Below, one piece after another: positions 54,409 through 64,000 of a DNA stretch of 64,000 bases. Source of the stretch: Penicillus capitatus. Its lineage: Eukaryota > Chlorophyta. The stretch is taken from NCBI GenBank assembly GCA_965649825.1, contig OZ287698.1:868001-932000 (forward strand), in the 5' to 3' direction. Both the position numbers and the translations under genes were made by a program. How positions within the stretch are numbered: the first letter of the stretch is position 1; every line of letters starts with the position of its first letter. The notes under the pieces were generated by a model. That model was not told the DNA's origin. It searched no databases and saw only the letters and a list, made by a program, of their open reading frames with translations.

Positions 54409-57400
54409 ATGCTCTAACAATCCAGCAAACTTTTCGGCAAACTCTTTTTTCAAAAAGCTAACAAAAGAGTTAACATTATCTTTACACCATCCTCCAACTG
54501 CTCGTGATAGAGTTGTGTGAAAGACAAAGTTAACTGTTCTACGTTGTGCATGGGGTTCCAACGTAAATGTATGCTGTATGAAGAAGAAAGAAAGGCCTTC
54601 CTTACAGACAGAAAGAATTGACATCGCCGAAACGACAAGCTTCTCGGGATCTATGCTGTTGCTCAATGATGTTCTTGCAGCATCACGCACGTCTTCGTCT
54701 TCGTCGACGCATCCGTTCGCCAGCCACGGCAGAACCTTTCCGGCGTGCTGCGGCGCCGCGGCGACGACGCTTCCGATGGCCTCCATCGCCGCACGACGCA
54801 CGTCTCTGTCGTCGTCGACGCACGCGTTCGCCAGCGCCGGCAGAACTTCTCCGGCGTGCTGAGGGGCCGCGGCGACGACGCTTTCGAATGCCTTTCCCGC
54901 CGTACGACGCACGTCTCTGTCGTCGTCGACGCACGCGTTCGCCAGCCACGGCAGAACCTCTCCAGCGTGCTGAGGCGCCGCGGCGACGACGCTTCCGATG
55001 GCCTCCATCGCCGCAAGACGCACGGTCCAGTCTTCGTCGACGCATCCGTTCGCCAGCCACGGCAGAACCTCTCCGGCGTGCTGCGGCGCCGCGGCGACGA
55101 CGCTTCGGATGGCGTACATCGTCTCAAGACGCACGTTTCCGTTTTCGTCGACGCATCCGTTCGCCAGCGCCGGCAGAACCTCTCCGGCGTGCTGCGGCGC
55201 CGCGGCGACGACGCTTCGGATGGCGTACATCGTCTCAAGACGCACGTTTCCGTTTTCGTCGACGCATCCGTTCGCCAGCGCCGGCAGAACCTCTCCGGCG
55301 TGCTGCGGCGCCGCGGAGACGACGCTTCGGATGGCGTACATCGTCTCAAGACGCACGTTTCCGTTTTCGTCGACGCATCCGTTCGCCAGCGCCGGCAGAA
55401 CCTCTCCGGCGTGCTGCGGCGCCGCGGCGACGACGCTTTCGAATGCTTTTCTCGCCGCACGACGAACGTCTCCGTCTTCGTCGACGCATCCGTTCGCCAG
55501 CGCCGGCAGAACCTCTCCGGCGTGCTGCGGCGCCGCGGCGACGACGCTTCCGATGGCCTCCATTGCCGCACGACGCACGTTTCCGTTTTCGTCGACGCAT
55601 CCGTCCGCCAGCTCCGGCAGAACCTCTCCGGCGTGCTGCGGCGCCGCGGCGACGACGCTTCCGATGGCTTCCATCGCCGCACGACGCACGGTCCAGTCTT
55701 CGTCGACGCATCCGTCCGCCAGCGCCCGCAGAACCTTTCCGGCGTTCTGCGGCGCCGCGGCGACGACGCTTCGGATGGCGTACATCGTCTCAAGACGCAC
55801 GTTTCCGTTTTCGTCGACGCATCCGTCCGCCAGCTCCGGCAGAACCTCTCCGGCGTGCTGCGGCGCCGCGGCGACGACGCTTCCGATGGCTTCCATCGCC
55901 GCACGACGCACGGTCCAGTCTTCGTCGACGCATCCGTTCGCCAGCCACGGCAGAACCTTTCCGGCGTGCTGCGGCGCCGCGGCGACGACGCTTCCGATGG
56001 CGTACATCGTCTCAAGACGCACGTTTCCGTCTTCGTCGACGCACGCGTTCGCCAGCGCCGGCAGAACCTCTCCGGCGTGCTGCGTCGCCGCGGCGACGAC
56101 GCTTCCGATGGCCTCCATCGCCGCACGACCAACGTTTCCGTCTTCGTCGACGCACGCGTTCGCCAGCGCCGGCAGAACCTCTCCGGCGTGCTGCGGCGCC
56201 GCAGCGACGACGCTTTCGAATGCCTTTCTCGCCGCACGACGCACGTCTCTGTCTTCGTCGACGCACGCGTTCGCCAGCGCCGGCAGAACCTCTCCGGCGT
56301 GCTGCGGTGCCGCGGCGACGACGCTTTCGAATGCCTTTCTCGCCGCACGACGCACGTTTCCGTTTTCGTCGACGCACGCGTTCGCCAGCGCCGGCAGAAC
56401 CTCTCCGGCGTGCTGCGGCGCCGCGGCGATGACGCTTCCGATGGCGTGCATCGTCTCAAGACGCACGTCTCTGTCTTCGTCGACGCACGCGTTCGCCAGC
56501 GCCGGCAGAACCTCTCCGGCGTGCTGCGGCGCCGCGGCGATGACGCTTCCGATGGCGTGCATCGTCTCAAGACGCACGTCTCTGTCTTCGTCGACGCACC
56601 CTTTCGCCAGCGCCGGCAGAACCTCTCCGGCGTGCTGCGGCGCCGCGGCGACGACGCTTCCGATGGCCTCCATCGCCGCACGACGAACGTCTCCGTCTTC
56701 GTCGACGCACCCTTTCGCCAGCGCCGGCAGAACCTCTCCGGCGTGCTGCGGCGCCGCGGCGACGACGCTTTCGAATGCTTTTCTCGCCGCACGACGCACG
56801 GTCCAGTCTTCGTCGACGCATCCGTCCGCCAGCGCCCGCAGAACCTTTCCGGCGTTCTGCGGCGCCGCGGCGACGACGCTTCCGATGGCCTCCATCGCCG
56901 CACGACGCACGGTCCAGTCTTCGTCGACGCATCTGTTCGCCAGCCACGGCAGAACCTCTCCGGCGTGCTGCGGCGCCTTGGCGACGACGCTTGTTATGGC
57001 GTGCATCGCCGCACGACGCACGTTTCCGTTTTCGTCGACGCACGCGTTTGCCAGCTCCGGCAGAACCTCTCCGGCGTGCTCGGGGATTTGTTCTGCGATA
57101 GCACATAACCTTCTGATGCGCTCCTTTTTATTGCACGATTCACCAGGTTGTTTTGCCAGTTGCAATGCGAATTGGATTATCATGCAACTTTGCTTTGGTG
57201 ATTGCCTTGCAAGTTTTAAGACATCTGTGACTGTCTTCATTGCCTTCCATTTTAATTCGTTCGAGATTTGAAGAGTTTTCTTTACTTTTTCGATCGTCTC
57301 ATCCAGAACTTGAGGGAATCCTCTCAAAACACATGAGAATTGTCGGAACTCTTCGACCACGATTTTACGAATCAGATCATCGTCGAGAGTCCGCTCGAGG

Positions 57401-60400
57401 AGTTGACGAGCGCCTGCGGCGAGCTTGATTGCTCGTTCGTCGTTGAGGAAATCTTCCATGTCTTTCTCATCCGTTTCCTCCAAGGTTGCCTCGAGAACTC
57501 GCATCTTCAAGAAGAAGTGCTGTATCCCAAGAACCTCAATGGGGTCCTCGTCGACAACCGAGAGCATCTCTTTCAGCGCAGATTTGCTTCGTTCTTGCGC
57601 TAAAGCGTGCATTGCGAAGGATAGTGTTAAGGCATTCTTCTGACTGTATTTTCCTTCTCGAATGAAATTACGCACTCGTTTTTCTTGATTCGATCCTTTG
57701 TTTTGCAAGCTTCTGGCAATGAATTTTCCAGCAAAATACTCCTGAAATGTGAGATGTGGAAACTGATACTGTTGTCCCTCCATAACCAGCAGGAGAAATC
57801 CGCTTTCTTTGAAGAGTGCCGTCGTGTTTGTGGACGTTGCATTGTTCTCGACGATGCTCTCTTCGATCAATATCTGTCCACTCCAAAACGCTACGAAGGC
57901 AATCTTTTCCAAATCCTCGAAAACGAAGTTCTTGTTCGCCGTTATTGCTTCGGGCCTTTCCTTGAACATCTCCTTGAACCTCTTCCATACAAAGTTCGTC
58001 ATGTTGCGGTAGATTTGAAACATGCTTGCCCTCTTCCCTCGATCCTCGACGGCCGTCCCATGTTCTCTCGACAAGGAGCAGAGAATGTGGGCCGTCACAG
58101 GAGTGTGCGCGGTCTCCCACATGCCTCGATCTTGTTCCAAAGAACGGATGAGCCTCGAAGCTTCATCTTGCTCAAGTTCTCTGTGCACGTAGTTTCTCAG
58201 CTGCTGGTCGTTGAATCCGCGGCACTCGAACTGGCAATCGACACTTGCTCGTATCTGTTGGAGATTGTACGGTCGCGTCAGTATCAGCAGCTTGCACAAA
58301 CGATCCTCTGCCGCACGAACAAGCTCTCTTGCGTCGTCGCCAGCTTCATCCAACCCGTCGAACATCAACAGAGTTGTGGGAGAATTGAGGTCGCCTTCGA
58401 CTTGAGTCAAGAGATCTGAGTATTCGACGTCGTCTCTTTCGCCGAAGCACACTTGTGCAATTACGCCCTTCAACGTTATTCCCTGTGAGCTTTTGGACTT
58501 TGCGACGTTGACCCGTCTGATCGGAACGACGTAGATGACTTCGAACTCTCGCATGATTTCCCCGATTGCCCACTTGTGTGCAAGGACTTTGCTGATGCAC
58601 GTTTTTCCAGAGCCAGGGTTTCCGTAGAGAAGGACCCTTCTGACTTCGCTTTCCGGGTCGCCCGGTTTCAAACATCTTGGCTTGAACAGTTCCTCCAGAG
58701 GAACGGGCGTTGTGACCTTTTTCTTCTGTTCGTAGTGATCCCATGGGTGATCTTTTTTACGACTTGACGAATGTTTGACTTTCCCCTCCTCTTTTCGGTC
58801 TTCTCTTTTATCGATCGTCGTCTCTTCGACGATCTCTTCGTACGCTACGACGTAATGCTCCATTTCTTTTACGTGATGTCCGACTTTCGTTCCGAGCAAA
58901 GATGGCACCTTCAAAACGAAAGTGATCCTGCTTTTATCGACACACCATCAGAGAGACTGCTTACTTTGGCGAAGCTGTCATGCTTGTATCTTTCTTTCAG
59001 ATCTTTGACGTTGGACCGAAGTGTGTCCAAGGGGACGTATCCAACAGTCCGAGCGATCTTGACGAAAATGCTCTTGCGCTCTGGGCACGCATGTTGCTGA
59101 TGTCGCATCTCAAGCTTGTGTTCCATGGCATCGTCACTTAGCCACACCCTAAACGTGCTTCCAGCACGACCCTCGCAAGATCGTTGCATCTGCCAAAACG
59201 CTTCGGCCGTTTCTCGATTGTCGCCGCTCGCTGTGTGGATTTCGTGAAGGGCATCGAGGAACGCTGTAAAGATGTCCGCGTCGTCAAACCACTCCTCAAA
59301 GATCGCGCGGCTCGCCGTCAACGTCAGAAGCTTCTTCGCGGCTTCTCTACGCACGATCTCGGAGGAAGTCTGGCTCGCCAGCTGCCTCGTCTCCTGGAGG
59401 ATGCCGAATCTCAGTGCCTTCAGGTCATCTCCTTTCATCGTCGTTCGTTGCGATTCCATTGCAGCATCGTATTCGGACACGAAAAGCGGAAGCTTTGTTT
59501 CGTCCTTCGACGATTCGAGTCTCGCCGCCATCAGAGTCCGAAGCACGTCAAACCAGGGCCTTCTGGACACGCCAAATGCAACAGTCTCTCGTCGGAGTCT
59601 ACTGAATGCGTTCGTGATGGCCGCGGGATCGATATCAAGGCTCAACAGATTTCTGAAACAGTGAAAGACGTGCAGGAATCCGCACAATCCGCACCACATC
59701 GCTTGCGTGACCTGGGAGGAAGGGTCCTTAAGCTTGAGACGCTCCAATGCTTGCCGAAGGACTTCGAAGTGGAACTTCACAGGGTAGCACTCGTTCAAGG
59801 GGTCTATCTCTTTCTGCTTCTCTGCGATGGATCGACGGAGCTCTTTCTTCTCTTCTTCGCGGATGCCGATACGATTGGCTTCGTGGACTAGATAAAGGGC
59901 TTGATGAAGTGCAAGAAAAGTCGCTTCTCGATCGGCGCAGTTCTCGGCAGATAGCTTCGGTTCTGGAGAGAGGCTGCTCAAGAGTTTCTTCGCAACGAAC
60001 ACTAGCTCCGCGACGCCGCCACACAAAAAAGGATCGACGTGCACGAGCGCTCTGTGGAGAGCAACGGCGAAGTCCGGTTTCAGATACTCCCCTTGGCGGA
60101 CACAGGAACAGAGGGTGCGGACTAAGCTCCTCAGAAGGCCTTTGTCGTGCACAGAACGTGGTGCGATTTTTGTCAACTCCGAGTACTCGAGGACGGCTCG
60201 CGGTTTGAGACAGTCCTCACTTTGTTCGTCGTACTCGAGCAACCAACCGAGCAGGACAGCGCGTTCGCTGTTATCCGTCGCCGCGTTGTACGCTTCGACA
60301 AGCGACTTCGTGCTGTCGATGTTGCGTTTCAGAGCGATGGTGCGCAGAAACTTCGGGTCATAGCGTCCTGCCGCGGTCGAGTCCTCGACGACGGGTTGGC

Positions 60401-60635
60401 CGGCAGTTTGCGATGCGGATATCCCAATGTCGCTGGGACCTTCGTCGGGAGCCTGAGCTTGCATGTTTGGTTTCAATCTGCAGAACACGACGGCGCCGTT
60501 TAGTTCGACGCCAGGGACAAACCCACTTACCGGCGTTCGTGGTTCGTAGTTCGCAGCAAAGTTCGCAACGGATAGGATAAATCGGACGCTCTCATTAGCG
60601 TTAACACTAAATGACAGCGACAAATTTGACGTCAT
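54403..60635 (-). CDS. NLR-like protein: unknown N-terminal domain, NACHT NTPase, 22 HEAT repeats
   Basis: The N-terminal 574-aa ORF (58911-60635, ATG 60635) is alpha-helical and unrecognised. A 35-bp GT-AG intron (58909-58943) would join it in frame to the 1.5-kaa NACHT ORF, which has no ATG of its own near its 5' end. NACHT motifs: Walker A GNPGSGKT, Walker B LLMFDGLDEAGDD, sensor-like LLILTRPYN, and a winged-helix region ending FPHLTFQEYFAGKFI. Then 22 HEAT repeats of 37 aa (consensus CVDEDGNVRRAAMEAIGSVV plus AAAPQHAGEVLPALA) and an ~85-aa tail to TAA 54403-54405. STAND NTPases of this layout are ligand-triggered switches in innate immunity or allorecognition; that role is inference. The gene could instead be two genes. 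Confidence 0.8.
54665..57095 (-). repeat. 22 tandem 111-bp HEAT-coding repeats
   Basis: Units are nearly identical at the DNA level, differing mainly at codons for A/W/E, N/D/K, A/G, D/N, G/R/W and in the second helix. Three second-helix types occur: AAMEAIGSVV, LETMYAIRSVV and AARKAFESVV, shuffled along the array. Because 111 is divisible by 3 and stops are rare, all six frames are open for hundreds of codons; the other frames are shadows. Confidence 0.9.
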
Positions 60636-61266
60636 CTCGGAAGCAGAGATCCCAGTTCCTGTTACCGTCCTCTAGACGGATGTTAAACTCGATGCTTTAT
60701 CAGTGCTCTCGTTTCCGAACGTGAAGAAGTTTTGCAGCAGTGCATATCTGTATCGACGTCGTAGAGAGAGCAACAGACATCTGCTGTGCTTACGAGGGCG
60801 GTAGATCGAATTCAAGTTAGCACGCCATGAATAGTAGGCATTTTCTGTGAACACCATTATAGTTGTCGAGATTGTTGCCGAAGACAGAATTCAGCGTAGA
60901 CTCCCAGTCAATAAGAAATCAAGAGTATAAATCTCTTCTTCGCACTGCCTTCGTCGATTGTCGGCAAGAAACAATACGTTCTTCGTTTATCCTTGTCGAT
61001 CACACAGGTGATTCGTCTGATCCGATTGTCTGAGCGGAGGAATCGCTCTGCAGGGTTGACAGATCGGAGGATGGAGATGGGTCGTCTGTTTTGTCGCCCC
61101 ATCCTTCTCTCCAAGTCCGAAGAAGACAGATCCGTCACCGGCGTGCTGGCTTCTTTGCTTCTTCCCTTTGATGCGAGCTTTCTGGGTGTCTGGTGTATCC
61201 TCTGTGTGATCCAGATTGGCCTACATATTTTCGTGCTGCTTGTTCTCTGAGGTTTGCTCACCGCTG
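60636..61266. other. Intergenic, no supported gene
   Basis: The promoter side of the NACHT gene. The 117-aa minus-strand ORF 60908-61261 has no ATG and may be 3' exon or UTR sequence of the FF-domain gene. Confidence 0.4.
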
Positions 61267-62025
61267 CAGCAGTTACGCAAGGTGTGTCTCATCTGCGGCC
61301 GTCTGATCGGCGGTCATTGTCTTGAGAGATTTAAGCGCCTTCTGCTGTTCCACTTCTGCTTCGATCTCGCATGGTCGCCCGGTACTCCAGGAACAGCTCT
61401 CTGCGTCGGTTCTCAGGGAGTGCCTGGTAACGCCGATCGTCGTAGATCCAGCGCTCGTTGTGCGGCCACGATGATGATCTTCGAATGGCAGGCTGAGTTT
61501 CTGGTAAGTGATCGAGAGTGATGGACGGAACAGATATGAGGGAGCTCACCTCTCAGGAGAATCCTGAAATCGATAGCTGCTTCCTCCAGTGATGCCTTCT
61601 CTGTGGCTCTCTGATGCTGTTCTGTCCTCACACTCTCCAACATCTGTCGACGTTTCTCTGCATCTTCAACGGTAAGGAAGGACTTCTCTTTATTCGACGA
61701 TATAGCGATGTCCTGCAAAGACGTGAGTTTTCTTTCTTCTTTTTGCAGTTCCTTCACTGACGCCTCTTCCTAGGAAACTTGAGACTACAGCTTCTTCACC
61801 GTTGTCATCTACGTTTCGACGACCCGATTCGGAATCCTACTCTCCAGATCGAAGAGTTTTCGAGAGTTTCTGCGCCACGGGTTTAACATCGACTTCTGTT
61901 CCTTTGTTTCTGGCTCCCTAAAAAACCGTGTGCAAGTATCCCGAAGAAGCGACCAAGTTCCGTGCAGGTCGAAATGAGAGATCCATTCGCAGCCGCTAGG
62001 ACACGGCGCCAAAAGCCGTCCCTGA
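61267..62025 (-). CDS. WW/FF-domain protein, PRP40/TCERG1-like (partial model)
   Basis: Minus-strand exons encode a WW-like segment (CEWISHFDLHGTWSLLRDT followed by REPE), a Lys/Glu-rich linker with VKELQKEERKLTSLQD, then an FF-type domain (LEEAAIDFRILL, intron 61512-61560, RWIYDDRRYQALPENRRREL, FLEY). WW plus FF is the layout of spliceosome/Pol II CTD-binding proteins PRP40 and TCERG1. After FLEYRATM the frame ends at GA-stop, while the neighbouring frame continues with an acidic helix (EIEAEVEQQKALKSLK), so a one-base problem or alternative end is possible. Upstream exons overlap the plus-strand gene below and were not resolved. Confidence 0.45.
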
Positions 62026-62026
62026 T

Positions 62027-64000
62027 ATGATGGCCGAGCGTCTTGACTGCAACGCGGATACAAATCACGACAATGACACACGTGGGTATGTTCGTTCTGG
62101 GAATCGTCTGTTGAACCGGCTGTCGTTGTTGATGGACGCCACCGAGACTTCTGACCTCTTCCCGGTCGCAACGGACAGAGAACACCTCCTGGCTTCCGTT
62201 TTCGGCCAGATCCCAGAATTTGCCGACCCAAAGAAGAAAGACGCCCTGCTTCAAACACAGGAGGAACCACTCAGCGCAGAAGAAGGTTGTTGGCGTATTT
62301 CAGCGACACAGGGGTTGAACTGCTGTTCGGTGTCACAGAGCGCCGCGTTGAAGCTTGTTACTGTGAATTGTACCTCGACAGCGTCTCCTTCGTTTCGGTT
62401 CAGCAACGCAACGGACCTCTGCTCTCATTGATACGTTCCACGGCACCCGGCAGCACGCTACCCGATGGGCTACAAGGCACAAACAACAATGAAAAAACCA
62501 GAAAGCGCAGAAACCGCAGGAGGCCTATTCGTATCCAAGAAAGATCCCTCAAGAAAGCGCGGAAGGCCGAGAGAATCGTACGCCTTGAAGATGTCAAAAT
62601 GCAAGGGATGCAAGAGGTGAAGATGGAGGTCGATTCGAGATCTGCCGTGACGGCAACGACGGAAGGCACGGTGGAGATTCCTCGTCTCTTGGCTGAGGGA
62701 TGCAAAACGGCGAGGGTGCAGGTTCCCCCAGCAGCCTGTTCGATCTTTGCAACGGTGTTCTTTTCGCTGCCTTATGATCTGGAAGAGGTGCGAAAGCAGA
62801 TGCTGGCTCAGTTTCCCTCTCTCCCGGCTACGGAACGCCCTCAGATGAAGATCGAGGGAGATTCCAATGTCTCTCCTCTTCTGTCGTTTCCTGGAGTGGT
62901 ACGAGACATGAGGCTCCTCTATCGAGTTTCGGATTCAGCGGGGCCTTACTCTCCGACGTGGGAGAACAAGATCGATATGCGATGGCCTTTGTGCGAGAGA
63001 GAAATAAAGACAGAAATGTGCAGTAAAAGACGATGCCCTGCCCAACACAAGAGAGACTATGAATTGACTCAGGAAGAGAAGCTGCAGTTCAGTCGTTCTG
63101 TGGGCGAAGTCGATCGCCAACGATTTATGGGACAGTCGACCTCCTTCCTGCATTGGCCTGTGCGATCCGCCGATAGAAGGTGCGAGTGGAGGAGATCCTC
63201 TAGAATACAAACATGGATGTGTAGTGTGAGGATCTTGAGAGATGACATCCCATTGTACAAACGGAATCAAGAAGCGCCGATCCGAGAGTCAACCGCTCCC
63301 CTCCTTGCAACCCAGTCCAGTCTGCTCAGATCCGTTCAGCTCAATCTGGAGGATCTGAGGACAAGAGGCATACAGCTGTGCATGGATTACACAGCCGTGG
63401 ATATCTTGAAGAATTTTCCAAGCCCGCAAGAAATCTCTTCTTCTCATCCAAGTCAATCTCCAAGAGAAAGCAGGTCAGAAACGTACAGTACTGGAAATGC
63501 ATGATGCCTTGTGTGTTAGTGAGTTGTCCGATGTGGTCGACATATTGGAGGCGGCATTGGGCATGATCGAAGGGGGACAGTCTCTCAGTCTTGCTGCACG
63601 ACAGGCAGCGACGAAGTTCCTCTCCAAAAAACTTGCGATCTATCCCCACGAACGATTGCTGTGGCAACTCTATCTCGCTCTGTTCATGAGGGACGACACC
63701 GAAACCTGTCAGTCGAAACTGCATCAAGCTCAGTTGTGTACATCGATGTGTGGTCCTTGGTACCGAGCTGCTCTCATGCTGGCTGCCGTGAACCCGACAC
63801 CCGATTCGAAGATTCTCACGCTGAGAGAGACCATTCAATCGATCACTGCACAGGCGGATCCGATATTCACGCCATCCCGTCTGTCAGAGTGCTGTCTGGA
63901 TCTTGTGCTCAGAATTGTCCACGTTGAGCTCTCCACGACGAAGGGTCCATTCAACCGATTGGTGGGTTGCTGATTTTTTCGGCGATGCCAAGGTGTGTTT
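62027..64000 (+). CDS. Red1/ZFC3H1-like zinc-finger protein (3' end outside window)
   Basis: A ~400-aa exon (62310-63504) contains a basic NLS-like region (RKRRNRRRP, RSLKKARKAER) and the finger CEREIKTEMCSKRRCPAQH followed by KRDYEL. Its C-x8-C-x4-C-x3-H spacing and the H.RDYEL ending fit the putative zinc finger shared by fission-yeast Red1 and human ZFC3H1. A following exon (about 63490-63973) is helical with WQLYLALFMRD and WYRAALMLAAVNPT, like HAT/TPR repeats of ZFC3H1. The gene continues past the end. An upstream exon from ATG 62027 or 62030 could join via a 26-bp intron (62286-62311), but that stretch overlaps the minus-strand gene. These proteins link polyadenylated nuclear RNA to the exosome. 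Confidence 0.55.

Noticed and set aside
54618-57271. Plus-strand ORFs of 604, 787 and 757 aa and minus-strand alternatives over the HEAT array
   Set aside because: They arise from a 111-bp GC-rich repeat lacking stops in any frame. Only the HEAT frame continues into a recognisable NACHT domain.
1-64000. CRISPR arrays, bacterial operons, rRNA genes or viral genomes
   Set aside because: No spacer-repeat arrays, ribosomal RNA or phage/viral structural genes were seen; introns and U6 show eukaryotic nuclear DNA.

Overview
The window is eukaryotic nuclear DNA from a unicellular, probably flagellated protist. Genes are packed tightly and split by very short GT-AG introns (mostly 35-60 bp). It carries a spliceosomal U6 snRNA gene, a BBSome subunit (BBS8), a Sec1/Munc18 protein, a Patched-type RND protein, an EAF6 histone-acetyltransferase subunit and a golgin. 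The pmp-repeat/multi-TM protein and the secreted PAN/Apple proteins would fit a stramenopile or alveolate, but I cannot fix the lineage from sequence alone.

Layout. 1-4.1 kb: 3' end of a mucin-like/TSP1/EGF membrane protein (+) and an EAF6 homologue (-). 4.7-36 kb: accessory region dominated by one large inverted repeat. The left arm is about 7285-14655 and the right arm about 26597-35695, around an 11.9-kb spacer. Arms and flanks carry a family of small secreted two-module PAN/Apple proteins (one at 4.7-5.6 kb, two per arm plus a remnant, two in the spacer). The spacer also holds a Rab exon fragment and a ~1500-aa parallel beta-helix/multi-TM protein. The right arm alone carries a young, gag-only LTR element (27488-29261) with a 5-bp target duplication and nearly identical LTRs. 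Both arms share an older 610-bp insertion (E) flanked by a 23-bp direct repeat.

36-50 kb: conserved housekeeping block. It holds a purH 3' remnant, then BBS8 and a convergent golgin-84-like gene (4 bp between stops), an mTERF-like gene, a Patched-domain protein, and U6 divergent from a Sec1/Munc18 gene. 50.9-54.4 kb: a third, diverged copy of E interrupted by a tRNA-derived SINE with its own 6-bp target duplication, abutting a decayed DNA ligase I gene that lacks its 5' end. 54.4-60.6 kb: a large NLR-like gene (unknown N-terminal domain, NACHT NTPase, 22 almost identical 37-aa HEAT repeats). 61-64 kb: a WW/FF-domain splicing-factor-like gene (-) and the 5' part of a Red1/ZFC3H1-like zinc-finger gene (+) that runs off the window.

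How it fits together. The housekeeping block is ordinary. The PAN palindrome, with its layered transposon insertions and gene remnants at or near its edges, looks like a rapidly evolving surface/secretome locus. The NACHT-HEAT gene, with homogenised mosaic repeats, is the strongest candidate for an undescribed recognition system.
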